Notes: generated by a model from the letters alone, not told the origin. DNA of 37,920 bases from Bacteroidota bacterium (GCA_023457535.1 JAEWLN010000060.1:1-37920); one strand, 5' to 3'; positions 15,479 through 23,634 are shown, counted from the first letter of the stretch. Made by a program: numbers and translations.

Positions 15479-15900
15479 GCGAGTACGCCGTATTCAATGC
15501 GCCCGAGCTCGTCCTTAAGCAAGTTGATTCCAAAGGAACTGTCGAATAAATCTTTGGGCTTGACGTTGCCCAGCGCGACGTTGTCGGTGGTGAGCCATAC
15601 GTTGAATTTGTCGCTTGTGCCAAACACATCGGTACCTTTTTTATACAACAGCGCAATTTCGAGGATTTTCTCGGATTGCAGCGCGTCGAACGTTTTCTTC
15701 TCGCGTTTGTAACGTTGCATGGTGCGCTCGGACAGATGCAGGAACCCCGACCATTCATTGATGCTGAACGGACCTTTACTCGCAAAATTGAAAAACGCAT
15801 TGAATTTGACACCTTGCCGGACGACCGCGATCAGAGACAGTACATCTTTGTCGTCTACAGTGTAAGCGCTGGTAGGTTCAAGAAGGTTTAGCGTAGCCAT
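15475..15900 (-). CDS. Xre/MbcA/ParS family antitoxin of the RES toxin
   Basis: A 141-residue protein with a central helix-turn-helix-like region (INEWSGFLHLSERTMQRYKREKK is split about 68-90) and a C-terminal DUF2384 toxin-binding domain (about 95-141, with FNVWLTTDNVALGN and PKDLFDSSFG). It would block the RES toxin active site and repress its own promoter. It is the first gene of the pair. An inverted repeat (15930-15954) and a TACCTTTAC -7-like element lie just upstream of the ATG at 15900, fitting autoregulation. The domain order is the standard one for this family. Confidence 0.9.
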   Translation of the reverse strand: MATLNLLEPTSAYTVDDKDVLSLIAVVRQGVKFNAFFNFASKGPFSINEWSGFLHLSERTMQRYKREKKTFDALQSEKILEIALLYKKGTDVFGTSDKFNVWLTTDNVALGNVKPKDLFDSSFGINLLKDELGRIEYGVLA

Positions 15901-15915
15901 GACGTGGAATTTTGA

Positions 15916-15954
15916 GTAAAGGTAATGAAATTTGTCGTAAAATAAATGACAAAT
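15916..15954 (-). promoter_or_regulatory. Toxin-antitoxin promoter with inverted-repeat operator
   Basis: TACCTTTAC on the minus strand (15924-15916) is a variant -7 element 15 bases before the antitoxin ATG. Just upstream, ATTTGTC (15930-15936) and GACAAAT (15948-15954) form a perfect 7-bp inverted repeat with an 11-base spacer. Half-site centres are 18 bases apart. It is placed where a bound antitoxin would cover the promoter. Confidence 0.5.
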
Positions 15955-15983
15955 GTCTTTTTTTTGACACGTGACTTCAGGCC

Positions 15984-16017
15984 AAAAAAAATCCGGATAT
16001 CTTCATGACATCCGGAT
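15984..16017 (-). terminator. Rho-independent terminator of the PUR-domain gene
   Basis: On the minus strand ATCCGGAT (16017-16010) pairs with ATCCGGAT (15998-15991), followed by seven T. It starts about 20 bases after the PUR gene stop and separates it from the toxin-antitoxin pair. Confidence 0.9.
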
Positions 16018-16037
16018 GTGAATCAGGGGCTGCCTGA

Positions 16038-16406
16038 TCATATATCGTCAAAATCAACATCGGTAAAGCTATTGACGGGCTCCTGCGCCGTTTCATGTTG
16101 GAATTCGCGCTTGTAGTCTTTTTGGTGCCGCTCAGAGATGACTTCCTCACCTTTGTGGTTCAAAACATAAGCGGTCATGTCTTCAAGAATTTCGGAAAAT
16201 GCCGCGAAATCTTCTTTATAGAGGTAAATTTTGTGCTTTTTAAAATGGAACGATCCGTCTTCTTCAGTGAATTTCTTGCTTTCGGTGATCGTGATGTAAT
16301 AATCATCAGCCTTGGTCGCGCGTACGTCGAAAAAGTAGGTCCTTCTTCCGGCTCTTAAAACTTTAGAAAATATCTCCTCTTTTTCCAGCATTTCGTTTTC
16401 TCTCAT
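16038..16406 (-). CDS. PUR family DNA/RNA-binding protein (DUF3276)
   Basis: A 122-residue protein of the DUF3276/PUR family, small nucleic-acid-binding proteins related to eukaryotic Pur-alpha and to a Borrelia PUR-domain regulator. One PUR repeat spans about 10-90: FSKVLRAGRRTYFFDVRATKADDYYITITESKK, shown here in name only, followed by FHFKKHKIYLYKEDFAAFSEIL. The acidic tail ends VDFDDI. The start is the ATG at 16406; Met6 is an alternative. The gene lies between the ABC exporter and the toxin-antitoxin pair with its own terminator. Nucleic-acid binding is inferred from the family; targets are unknown. Confidence 0.88.
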   Translation of the reverse strand: MRENEMLEKEEIFSKVLRAGRRTYFFDVRATKADDYYITITESKKFTEEDGSFHFKKHKIYLYKEDFAAFSEILEDMTAYVLNHKGEEVISERHQKDYKREFQHETAQEPVNSFTDVDFDDI

Positions 16407-16476
16407 AATCCGTCGGGGTTAATTTTTGGTTTATTGACCTTCCAAAAATGAAAAAAAAACCTTTAAAAAACAACAC

Positions 16477-18240
16477 TTACTGCAATTCTTTTTCCGAAAG
16501 TTGTTTGAGGTAAAGCTCTTTGTAATAACCGTCCTGATTCACAAGCTGCTGATGCGTGCCCTGTTGGATGATGCGTCCGTGGTCCATAATAATGATCTGA
16601 TCGGCATTGCGCGCCGATGAAACGCGGTGGCTCACAATGATCGTCGTTTTATCTTTGCAAAATGCGAGCAGGTTGTTCAAAATCGCCTCCTCGGTTTCCG
16701 TATCGACCGCAGAAAGGCAGTCGTCGAGCAGCAGGATCTCAGGATCTTTAATGATCGCGCGCGCGATGGACACGCGTTGTTTTTGCCCGCCTGAGAGCGT
16801 AATGCCGCGTTCGCCAAGCACTGTTTCATATTGCATCGCAAAATTTACGATATTCTCGTGGACGACCGCTTTTTTTGCCGCTTCGACCACTTCATCGTCC
16901 GTGGCGTCTTCCTTGCCGAACTTGATGTTGTTTTTGATCGAATCGGAAAACAAAAAGGCATCCTGCGGCACCATGCCGATGCTGTTGCGCAAATCGTTGA
17001 GGTTGACCGTTGAAATTTCTTTTCCGTCGATGTTCACGCGTCCGTCGGTGGCGTCGTACAAACGCCCTATCAGTGACAAAACGGTCGATTTTCCTGATCC
17101 TGTCTTACCTAAAATGGCCAGCGTCTGCCCTTTCCCGATCGAAAACGAAACGTTCTGCAGCGCGGTAATGTTTGTGTCATCGTACGTAAAAGTCACATTT
17201 TGGAATGAAATGTCCCCGCGGATCTGGTCGTGGGACGGATTGTTGTTCTGGATCTCGGGCTCGATCTTCAAAAATTCGTTGATTCGTTTTTGCGATGCCT
17301 CGGCTTCCTGAACCATCGAAGACACCCAGCCCAGCGATGCCACCGGCCAGGTAAGCATGTTAACATATAAGATGAACTCGGCAATGATACCGATGCTTTC
17401 AATGCGCCCGTCAATGTACATCACGCCGCCCACATAAATGACCACCAGGTTACTGACACCGATCAGCGCGATCATCAGCGGCCCGAACAGCGCCTGTACT
17501 TTAGCCAGACTCATGCTTTTGGCTTTGCTTTCGTGCGATAAACCCACCATGTTCCCCTGATGCTGTTCTTCGAGCGAATACGCCTTGATCACGCGTATGC
17601 CGGAAAAAATCTCCTGTGTAAAACTCGATACTTTGGAAAGGTATTGCTGGAATACGGTGCTGCGTTTGTTGATTTCGGTCGAGAGCCGGAAAATCGCATA
17701 GGACAGTACCGGAAGCGGCAGCAACGTATATAATGTGAGTTGCGGCGAGACGTCCAGCATGTATCCGATCACGATAAAAAACCGGATGAACGTCTGGAGC
17801 GAATACATTACGGCCGGCCCGACATACATGCGCACCTTGCCCACATCTTCGCTGATGCGGTTCATCAGATCGCCTGTGCGGTTCTGCTTGTAAAAGCGCT
17901 GCGTGAGTACCTCATAATGCCTGAACACCTCATTTTTGAGGTCGAATTCAATATGGCGCGACATCACGATCAGCGTCTGGCGCGTGATGAACAGGAAAAA
18001 CCCTGATACGACCGTCGTGCCGATGATCAGCAAAGTGTTGTGGATCAACTCTGTTTTAACGCGCGCCGCATCGGGGTTTTGTCCTTGCTGTACGTACTGT
18101 TCGATCGCGGCGATGGAGCTGCTGATGAGCTTGGGCGTGAACAGCGAGAAGATTTGCGATACCACCGTGATGACAATGCCCAGTAAAAAGTGGTATTTGT
18201 ATTTGATGAAATATTTATTGAGATATTGTAGTTCCTTCAT
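16477..18240 (-). CDS. ABC exporter, fused permease-ATPase (MsbA/multidrug type)
   Basis: A 587-residue half-transporter with a six-helix membrane domain (about 15-310) and an ATPase domain (about 340-587). Visible motifs are Walker A GKTGSGKST (378-386), Q-loop Gln426, signature LSGGQ (482-486), Walker B ILLLD with Asp506, and H-loop His538. The catalytic Glu that normally follows Walker B is Asp507. The LLLDD form is known from subunits of heterodimeric exporters such as E. coli MdlA, yet no partner gene is adjacent. The substrate is unknown: lipid, peptide or drug. It is divergent from the leucine dehydrogenase gene. Confidence 0.93.
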   Translation of the reverse strand: MKELQYLNKYFIKYKYHFLLGIVITVVSQIFSLFTPKLISSSIAAIEQYVQQGQNPDAARVKTELIHNTLLIIGTTVVSGFFLFITRQTLIVMSRHIEFDLKNEVFRHYEVLTQRFYKQNRTGDLMNRISEDVGKVRMYVGPAVMYSLQTFIRFFIVIGYMLDVSPQLTLYTLLPLPVLSYAIFRLSTEINKRSTVFQQYLSKVSSFTQEIFSGIRVIKAYSLEEQHQGNMVGLSHESKAKSMSLAKVQALFGPLMIALIGVSNLVVIYVGGVMYIDGRIESIGIIAEFILYVNMLTWPVASLGWVSSMVQEAEASQKRINEFLKIEPEIQNNNPSHDQIRGDISFQNVTFTYDDTNITALQNVSFSIGKGQTLAILGKTGSGKSTVLSLIGRLYDATDGRVNIDGKEISTVNLNDLRNSIGMVPQDAFLFSDSIKNNIKFGKEDATDDEVVEAAKKAVVHENIVNFAMQYETVLGERGITLSGGQKQRVSIARAIIKDPEILLLDDCLSAVDTETEEAILNNLLAFCKDKTTIIVSHRVSSARNADQIIIMDHGRIIQQGTHQQLVNQDGYYKELYLKQLSEKELQ

Positions 18241-18386
18241 TTTATTGGGAAAATCGATGCGTTTTTGATTTGGTCCGATGCGATTTTGGTGAAAAACATC
18301 AATTTGAAGATTTTTCAGCGAAACACAGAATTATTAACAAATCTGTAATTAATCATAAATTCAGTGCAATATTTTGATTTAAGTCT

Positions 18387-18394
18387 TAATTTTG
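18387..18394 (+). promoter_or_regulatory. -7 promoter element of leucine dehydrogenase
   Basis: TAATTTTG followed by C, an exact TAnnTTTG match 40 bases before the ATG at 18435. No -33 TTTG at the usual spacing. Confidence 0.55.
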
Positions 18395-18434
18395 CAAAGC
18401 CTTTTTGATGAATCGGCAAGCTAAAATCCAAATT

Positions 18435-19538
18435 ATGACAACAGAAATCACCACCGCAAAAGAACTGCACAAGATCGATCCGGTTTTCGGTCAATTGTCA
18501 TTCGACAACCACGAACAAATCGTTTTTTGCAACGACAAAGATACTGGTTTGAAAGCAATAATCGGAATCCATAACACAGTTTTAGGACCTGCTCTTGGCG
18601 GTACCCGTATGTGGAAATACAATAATGAGTGGGAAGCACTCAATGACGTGCTGCGTCTTTCGCGCGGGATGACCTACAAATCAGCGATTTCGGGTCTTAA
18701 TCTCGGTGGCGGGAAAGCCGTGATCATCGGCGATTCCAAAACCGACAAAACTCCTGAGATGATCACTAAATTCGGCGAATTCGTAGGATCGCTGAGCGGC
18801 AGATACATTACCGCAGAAGATGTCGGAACCACTACGGAAGACATGGACCGCATCCACGATGTGACCAATTTCGTTACCGGGATTTCAGAGTCGCGCGGCG
18901 GGTCGGGCAATCCTTCTCCGGTCACGGCCTACGGCGTCTATATGGGCATGAAGGCGGCGGCCAAATACAAATTCGGAACAGACAATCTGTCCGGCAAGAA
19001 AATCATGGTGCAAGGCATCGGGCATGTGGGCGAAACGCTTGTCAAATACCTTACTGAAGAAGGCGCGCTCGTACAAGTTGCCGATCTGAGCCAAAGCCGC
19101 ATGGAAGAAATTGCCAAAAAATACGGCGCAACAGTATTTACAGGTGCTGATTTGTACAGCGCCGATGTAGACATTTACGCCCCATGCGCCCTTGGTGCGA
19201 CGATCAACGACGAAACCATCGGGAAGATCAAGGCCAAAGTCATTGCCGGTGCAGCCAACAACCAGCTCGCCAACGAGCAGGTTCACGGCAAGATCCTCCA
19301 GGAAAAAGGCATTTTGTATGCGCCTGACTTTTTGATCAACGCCGGTGGCATCATCAACGTATACGCCGAAATCGTTAAATACGACAAAGCAGAGGCGATG
19401 CGTCGTACAGAAAATATTTACAACACCACGCTCGAGATCTTCGACCTTGCGCAAGCCAAGAACATCACCACGTATCAGGCTGCGCTCGCGATGGCCGAGA
19501 AGCGCATCGAGGACAGAAAAAAAGAGCTTGCCAAGTAA
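18435..19538 (+). CDS. ldh: Leucine dehydrogenase (Glu/Leu/Phe/Val dehydrogenase family)
   Basis: A 367-residue NAD-dependent enzyme that deaminates leucine and other branched-chain amino acids to 2-oxo acids. It closely follows Bacillus-type leucine dehydrogenase: PALGGTRMW, the substrate lysines Lys82 in MTYKSA and Lys94 in NLGGGKAVIIGD, ITAEDVGTT with Asp129, and the NAD-binding glycine motif GIGHVG at 194-199. The ATG at 18435 (MTTEITTAKELHKIDPVFG) is preferred to the ATG 10 codons upstream because it matches the usual family start. It may work with the HMG-CoA lyase-like enzyme 5 kb away in leucine breakdown, although the genes are not linked. Confidence 0.93.
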   Translation: MTTEITTAKELHKIDPVFGQLSFDNHEQIVFCNDKDTGLKAIIGIHNTVLGPALGGTRMWKYNNEWEALNDVLRLSRGMTYKSAISGLNLGGGKAVIIGDSKTDKTPEMITKFGEFVGSLSGRYITAEDVGTTTEDMDRIHDVTNFVTGISESRGGSGNPSPVTAYGVYMGMKAAAKYKFGTDNLSGKKIMVQGIGHVGETLVKYLTEEGALVQVADLSQSRMEEIAKKYGATVFTGADLYSADVDIYAPCALGATINDETIGKIKAKVIAGAANNQLANEQVHGKILQEKGILYAPDFLINAGGIINVYAEIVKYDKAEAMRRTENIYNTTLEIFDLAQAKNITTYQAALAMAEKRIEDRKKELAK

Positions 19539-19569
19539 TTTTTCGGACCTCGGTTTCCAAATAAATGTT

Positions 19570-19577
19570 TATTTTTG
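19570..19577 (+). promoter_or_regulatory. -7 promoter element of the nusB operon
   Basis: TATTTTTG followed by C, an exact match 53 bases before the GTG at 19631. It lies inside the longest open frame of nusB, so the transcript cannot include the upstream in-frame start. Confidence 0.6.
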
Positions 19578-19630
19578 CGGAGTGGAAAGGCAGTCTTTCC
19601 GCTCCGTTTCATTTCAAAAAGTTCTTACGA

Positions 19631-20569
19631 GTGTTAAACAGAAGACATATCCGGGTAAAAGTGATGCAATCCATTTATGCGATGCACCAAAACCAATCAG
19701 ACAATCTCGAAAAAGAAGAGAAATTTTTGCTTTTCAGCATCGAGAACATCCAGGATTTGTACCTGATTATGGTTTCGGCAATGATCGAGATCCGCAACAA
19801 GGAAATCGAATTCCTCGAAAAGTCGGCGCAAAAATTCACCGCCACGCCCCAGGAGAAAAATCCGAACAAAAAATTCGTTAATAATGCCGTGCTCGAGCTG
19901 TTGTCGGAAAGCAATTCGATCAGCATCGCACTGGAAAGCCGCAAGGTCAACAACTGGCAGCTCAACGACGACTACATCCTGTTGTTGCTCGCGACGATCA
20001 AGCAAAGCCAGCCCTACCTGAAATACATGGCCACGCCGGGCGCTGATTTTGAGCAGGACAAAGCCTTCGCGGTCGAAATGTTCGAAATGATTGCCGGAAA
20101 TGAAAAATTGTACGACTATCTCGAAGATTACAAACTCACATGGGTCGATGATATTCCGCTTGTGAACACGCAAATCATCAAGCAGTTGCGCGGGATCAAA
20201 TCCGCCGGGGACCAGTTCACGGTTCCCAAATTGTACAAAGATACTGAGGACCGCGAGTTTGTGTCCCATCTGTTCCGCAAAACCATTCTCAACGAAGCGG
20301 CGCTCTCCAAGGAATACATCGACAAAACGCCCAATTGGGACACTGAGCGCATCGCAGAAATCGATACGATCATCCTCAAAATGGCCATTTGCGAATTTCT
20401 TAAATTCCCGTCGATCCCGGTCAAGGTCACCATCAATGAATACCTCGAGATCGCCAAGGAATATTCGACGCCCAAAAGCAGTATTTTTATCAACGGCATC
20501 CTCGACAACCTTGTCAAAGAATTCCAAACCAACAATAAACTCAATAAAACCGGAAGAGGTTTGATGTAA
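19631..20569 (+). CDS. nusB: Transcription antitermination factor NusB (long Bacteroidota form)
   Basis: NusB with NusE (S10) binds boxA RNA and supports rRNA antitermination. This is the long form of about 312 residues: a family N-terminal segment LNRRHIRVKVMQSIYAMHQ, a roughly 150-residue middle part special to Bacteroidota, and the helical NusB core (about 195-300) with FRKTIL, IDTIILKMAICEF, KVTINEYLEIAKEY and FINGILDNL. The start is taken as GTG at 19631, which gives VLNRRHIR at the conserved family start; the frame is open 22 codons further, but the promoter lies inside that part. It heads an operon with the DUF1573 gene (next base but one after the stop) and yajC. Confidence 0.92.
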   Translation: MLNRRHIRVKVMQSIYAMHQNQSDNLEKEEKFLLFSIENIQDLYLIMVSAMIEIRNKEIEFLEKSAQKFTATPQEKNPNKKFVNNAVLELLSESNSISIALESRKVNNWQLNDDYILLLLATIKQSQPYLKYMATPGADFEQDKAFAVEMFEMIAGNEKLYDYLEDYKLTWVDDIPLVNTQIIKQLRGIKSAGDQFTVPKLYKDTEDREFVSHLFRKTILNEAALSKEYIDKTPNWDTERIAEIDTIILKMAICEFLKFPSIPVKVTINEYLEIAKEYSTPKSSIFINGILDNLVKEFQTNNKLNKTGRGLM

Positions 20570-20570
20570 T

Positions 20571-21083
20571 ATGAAAAAAATCGTTTTATCGGCCGTGGTC
20601 GCCGCCCTGGCGCTTGGCTCATGCAAAAAAACCAACGAACTCAATGTCCAGGATCCGTCTACCGGTGTCATTACCTCGGTCGAATCCGCTGAACCGGCGC
20701 CCGACACCGTTATGATGAGCGCGCCGCCCATGCCTGAAACGGCTCAGCCTGCCGCCGACGGAAAATCGCCCATCATGACGCTGAACAAAACCGAACACGA
20801 TTTTGGTACTATCACTGAAGGCGACAAACCGTCCTATTCGTTTACGTTCAAGAACACCGGCGCCTCGGACCTGATCATCTCAAACGCAGTCGGATCCTGC
20901 GGATGCACCGTTCCGGAATATCCAAAACAACCTGTCAAACCCGGGGAATCGGGCAAAATCACCGTTTCGTTCAACTCAAGCGGCAAGAACGGACGCCAGC
21001 AAAAAACTGTCACGCTCACGACCAATACCGCGGCGGGCAAGGAATTGCTGACCATTAAAACAAACATTAACCCTAAAGCCTAA
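20571..21083 (+). CDS. DUF1573 domain lipoprotein
   Basis: A 170-residue lipoprotein: signal MKKIVLSAVVAALALGSC with lipidated Cys18, then a Pro/Ala-rich linker (about 22-68), then a DUF1573 domain (about 70-168). DUF1573 is an Ig-like fold related to ASH/MSP domains; the diagnostic pattern is visible as EHDFGTITEG, FTFKNTG, VGSCGCTVPEYP and PGESGKITVSFNSSGK. It is attached to a periplasmic or outer-membrane face. The ATG begins one base after the nusB stop, so it is translationally linked, and yajC follows after 18 bases. Its function is unknown; the nusB-DUF1573-yajC order is usual in flavobacteria. Confidence 0.9.
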   Translation: MKKIVLSAVVAALALGSCKKTNELNVQDPSTGVITSVESAEPAPDTVMMSAPPMPETAQPAADGKSPIMTLNKTEHDFGTITEGDKPSYSFTFKNTGASDLIISNAVGSCGCTVPEYPKQPVKPGESGKITVSFNSSGKNGRQQKTVTLTTNTAAGKELLTIKTNINPKA

Positions 21084-21101
21084 CGGCCCAATTTTTTTAC
21101 C

Positions 21102-21377
21102 ATGGAACAAATCCAACAGTTTTTACCGTTCATACTGATGTTCGTCGTGATCTATTTCTTCATGATCCGTCCACAGCAAAACCGCATGAAAAAAGAAAAG
21201 GAATTCGAAAGCCAGCTCAAAGTAGGCGACAGGATCGTCACCAAAAGCGGCATCCACGGCAAGATCGCAGAATTGGCTGAAACCACCGTCATCATCGAAA
21301 CCATGTCGGGCAAGCTCAAATTGGAGCGCTCGGCCATTTCGCTTGAATTGTCTGCGGCGCTGAACAAGAAAGCGTAA
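21102..21377 (+). CDS. yajC: Preprotein translocase subunit YajC
   Basis: A 91-residue inner-membrane protein with one N-terminal transmembrane helix (about 7-24, QFLPFILMFVVIYFFMI), then the family motif RPQQNRMKKEKEFESQLKVGD (named by its ends) and a soluble domain with IVTKSGIHGKI. YajC associates with SecDF in the holo-translocon. It is the last gene of the nusB operon and is followed by a terminator 13 bases after its stop. The length is normal. Confidence 0.96.
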   Translation: MEQIQQFLPFILMFVVIYFFMIRPQQNRMKKEKEFESQLKVGDRIVTKSGIHGKIAELAETTVIIETMSGKLKLERSAISLELSAALNKKA

Positions 21378-21390
21378 ATCCTTAAAAATG

Positions 21391-21418
21391 AAATCCGTCA
21401 GTTGGCGGATTTTTTTTT
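21391..21418 (+). terminator. Terminator after yajC, usable from both strands
   Basis: AAATCCG (21391-21397) pairs with CGGATTT (21406-21412), followed by T residues to 21418. On the minus strand it directly follows structured element B and is flanked by T on that side as well, so it may also end the YdeI transcript. Confidence 0.85.
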
Positions 21419-21495
21419 GGGCGCCACGGGCGGGCTGTCTGCTTTTATCTTTTTCGCCTGCGGCATCAAAAGGATACCGCTTCCATCCCTGGCGC
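21419..21495 (-). ncRNA. Structured repeat element, copy B (flavo-1-like candidate)
   Basis: Minus strand, 34 bases after the stop of the YdeI-like gene. It reads GCGCCAGGGATGGAAGCGG, then a hairpin with ATCCTTTT and AAAAAGAT arms, then AGCAGACAGCCCG and GTGGCGCCC. GCGCC (21495-21491) pairs with GGCGC (21425-21421), and GGG (21489-21487) with CCC (21434-21432). The core is shared with copies at 8949-9033 and 33239-33332, but the outer helix sequence differs. A frame open across it, continuing YdeI past its stop, is explained by this element and is not coding. Confidence 0.65.
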
Positions 21496-21529
21496 GGTGC
21501 GGTGGTAATTTAAAATGGCGCGTCAACCA

Positions 21530-22117
21530 TCAGCTTTTGCGGTATTTGTCGTTAAGCCCGACGCCACCGGCTATCATCGGGAGAACCTTTTCAATGCGCG
21601 CGATTTTGGTTTTTTCTAATTTGGCGCTGTTGATGTATTCAACAAATTCGTATTGCCTTCCCCGCGTGAATCTTTGGAACGCACCGGCCAGTTTGTTTTG
21701 GTCAAGCGCCTGCTGCAACAACTCCGGAACTGCAAAATCTTTGGATCTGGATTCGGGTTTGATCTGCTTACCCGCGCGCTCGTTGGCGATCGCTTCTTTG
21801 AGGTAGGCGCGTATCGTTTTTTCATCGATTTCGGCCGCAGACGCAAACCGCCATTGCCGGAGCGCCCTGGTCACGCCTTCACCCGCGTTGACAAGCACGT
21901 TTTTAGGATCGGACAAAAATACGCCGTTAAAAAACCACAGCGCAAAATAATTCTTGAACCCGCCTATGCCAAGGACGTTGCGGTTGTTTATCGTATAAAC
22001 GATGCCGCCCCATTTGACCGCTTCCACCAGTTCGGTTTTGGCTATAATGTCCTTGAGCGCCCCGATTTCAGCTTCCCAAAGCGCGTTTTTGTTCCACGGA
22101 TTTTTTTCTTTTTCCAT
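21530..22117 (-). CDS. YdeI/OmpD-associated family protein with DUF1801 domain
   Basis: A 195-residue protein. The N-terminal part (about 10-115) is a DUF1801-type domain: ETVKWGGIVYTINNRNVLGIGGFKNYFALWFFNG is recognisable as its core, here with VEAVKWGG and KNYFALWFF. The C-terminal part (about 130-190) is the YdeI/OmdA-like helical tail (LAGAFQRFTRGRQYEFVEYI, then KTKIARIEKVLPMI). Both parts are typical of Bacteroidota YdeI family proteins; the biochemical function is unknown. The ATG at 22117 (MEKEKNPW) is used; the longer frame would need a TTG start. It follows pepT by 46 bases on the same strand and probably shares its transcript. Confidence 0.85.
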   Translation of the reverse strand: MEKEKNPWNKNALWEAEIGALKDIIAKTELVEAVKWGGIVYTINNRNVLGIGGFKNYFALWFFNGVFLSDPKNVLVNAGEGVTRALRQWRFASAAEIDEKTIRAYLKEAIANERAGKQIKPESRSKDFAVPELLQQALDQNKLAGAFQRFTRGRQYEFVEYINSAKLEKTKIARIEKVLPMIAGGVGLNDKYRKS

Positions 22118-22163
22118 ACGCCAAGCCTGTTGGCCATCCCGCAATATCCGTCGGGTGGGCAGA

Positions 22164-23426
22164 TTACGCGTTCTGTTTTTTCGGGAAATCGGTGGTTGCG
22201 GTCAGCTCGGCAATACGAACGATCACTTCCACTGCTTTCTGCATGCTTTCCACGGGAACGTATTCATACTTGCCGTGAAAGTTGTGTCCGCCCGCAAAAA
22301 TATTCGGGCACGGCAATCCCATGTAAGACAACCGGCAGCCGTCTGTTCCGCCGCGGATCGGCTTGATCAGCGGTTTGATGCCCAGGTCCTTCATCGCCTG
22401 TTCGGCCAGATCGACAATGTACATTACCGGTTCGACCTTTTCGCGCATGTTGTAATATTGGTCGTTGATTTCCGCCGTCGCGATGTCCTGGCCAAATTGC
22501 TTAGCGTACTTTTTATTGATTTTCTTGACGATCTTTTCAATGCGCTTTTTGCGTTTTTTGAACAATTTCATATCGTGGTCGCGAATGATCAGCTCCACTT
22601 TAGACTCCTCAATGCTGCCTGAAAGCCCCGTGACGTGGAAAAATCCTTCATAACCTTTGGTTTGCTGCGGTGTTTCGCCTTTGGGCAATTTGTTCAGAAA
22701 CCGTTGCGCGATCAGCATCGAATTGATCATTTTGCCCTTGGCGTAACCCGGATGGACGCTTTTTCCCTTGAACGTAATTTTTGCACCGGCCGCATTGAAA
22801 TTCTCGTATTCGAGTTCGCCCACCTGGCTGCCGTCCATCGTATAGGCCCAATCGGCGCCAAATTTCACGACGTCGAACAAATCCGCGCCGCGACCAATTT
22901 CTTCATCGGGCGTAAACCCGACGCGTATTTTTCCGTGCCGGATCTGCGGGTTTTGGATCAGGTATTCCATCGCCGAAACGATTTCCGTAAGTCCGGCCTT
23001 GTCATCGGCACCCAGCAAAGTCGTCCCATCGGTCACGATCAGCGTCTGGCCTTTGTACATTAGCAAATCCTTGAAATAGGAAGGCGAAAGCACAATATTC
23101 TGTCCGGCATTGAGCACGACGTCGCCACCGTCATAATCCGGCACGACGCGCGGTTTGACATTCGCCCCGGAGAAATCCGGCGAGGTATCGTAGTGCGACA
23201 CAAACCCAATCGTCGGCACATCGCCACTGACGTTGGATTCCAGCGTTCCCATCACATAACCGTTTTGGTCGATCGTCACGCCAGTCATCCCGATCGCTTT
23301 GAGTTCTTCGGCGAGTTTATTAGCCAGTACAAGCTGTTTGGAAGTGCTGGGCGTCGTTTTGGAATTCGGATCGGATTCTGTATCGATCGTCACATAAGAG
23401 ATAAAGCGGTCAATCAGGTGCTGCAT
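22164..23426 (-). CDS. pepT: Peptidase T (tripeptide aminopeptidase)
   Basis: A 420-residue M20B zinc peptidase that removes the N-terminal residue of tripeptides in the cytosol. The metal and catalytic residues are in place: His78 and Asp80 in SHYDTSPD, Asp141 in LGADDKAG, Glu175 and Glu176 in FTPDEEIGRG, Asp198 in MDG and His381 in GGHNFHGKYEY. The length equals that of the E. coli enzyme with a small insertion. Start MQHLIDRFISYVTIDTESDP is standard. A short heptamer-like run (23439-23466) lies directly upstream and no clear promoter is seen. The YdeI-like gene follows. Confidence 0.97.
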   Translation of the reverse strand: MQHLIDRFISYVTIDTESDPNSKTTPSTSKQLVLANKLAEELKAIGMTGVTIDQNGYVMGTLESNVSGDVPTIGFVSHYDTSPDFSGANVKPRVVPDYDGGDVVLNAGQNIVLSPSYFKDLLMYKGQTLIVTDGTTLLGADDKAGLTEIVSAMEYLIQNPQIRHGKIRVGFTPDEEIGRGADLFDVVKFGADWAYTMDGSQVGELEYENFNAAGAKITFKGKSVHPGYAKGKMINSMLIAQRFLNKLPKGETPQQTKGYEGFFHVTGLSGSIEESKVELIIRDHDMKLFKKRKKRIEKIVKKINKKYAKQFGQDIATAEINDQYYNMREKVEPVMYIVDLAEQAMKDLGIKPLIKPIRGGTDGCRLSYMGLPCPNIFAGGHNFHGKYEYVPVESMQKAVEVIVRIAELTATTDFPKKQNA

Positions 23427-23438
23427 GGCCAGGGTAAC

Positions 23439-23466
23439 GTTTAGAGTTTAAAGTTCCAAAGTTAAG
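23439..23466. repeat. Short degenerate GTTTAAA heptamer run
   Basis: GTTTAGA, GTTTAAA, GTTCCAAA and GTTAAG follow one another between pepT and pyrD. They belong to the same family as 2631-2669 and 33135-33160 but are more degraded. Confidence 0.45.
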
Positions 23467-23565
23467 CGTTTTTTTTGGAGCTTTTTCCCGCTTTCCGCAC
23501 TATCTTTTGCCGTGCCGGACAAAAGGATAGTTTGCTGCAATCGGGGCTAGGGAATCCCGTTCGTC

Positions 23566-23634
23566 GTTCGCCATTTGTCTTCGTCTTTTGACTTTCGCCT
23601 TTTGCCTTTTGACTTTTGACTTTTGACTTTCGGC
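23566..23634. repeat. Heptamer array TTTTGAC / TTTCGCC
   Basis: Seven exact 7-bp units run from 23586 to 23634 (TTTTGAC four times, with TTTCGCC, TTTTGCC and TTTCGGC). Three more degenerate units precede them from 23566 (GTTCGCC, ATTTGTC and a 6-base unit). All fit a loose consensus nTTyGmC that also covers the (G/A)TTCGAC arrays. Confidence 0.8.

Noticed and set aside
19697..20731. 344-codon open frame on the minus strand opposite nusB
   Set aside because: Its composition (many Phe, Asp and Val) is that of a reverse reading of nusB; no promoter or known domain.
21400..21530. In-frame continuation of about 43 codons after the stop of the YdeI-like gene on the minus strand
   Set aside because: The stretch coincides with structured element B and the terminator; it has no start codon, and its sequence matches the non-coding elements at 8949 and 33239.
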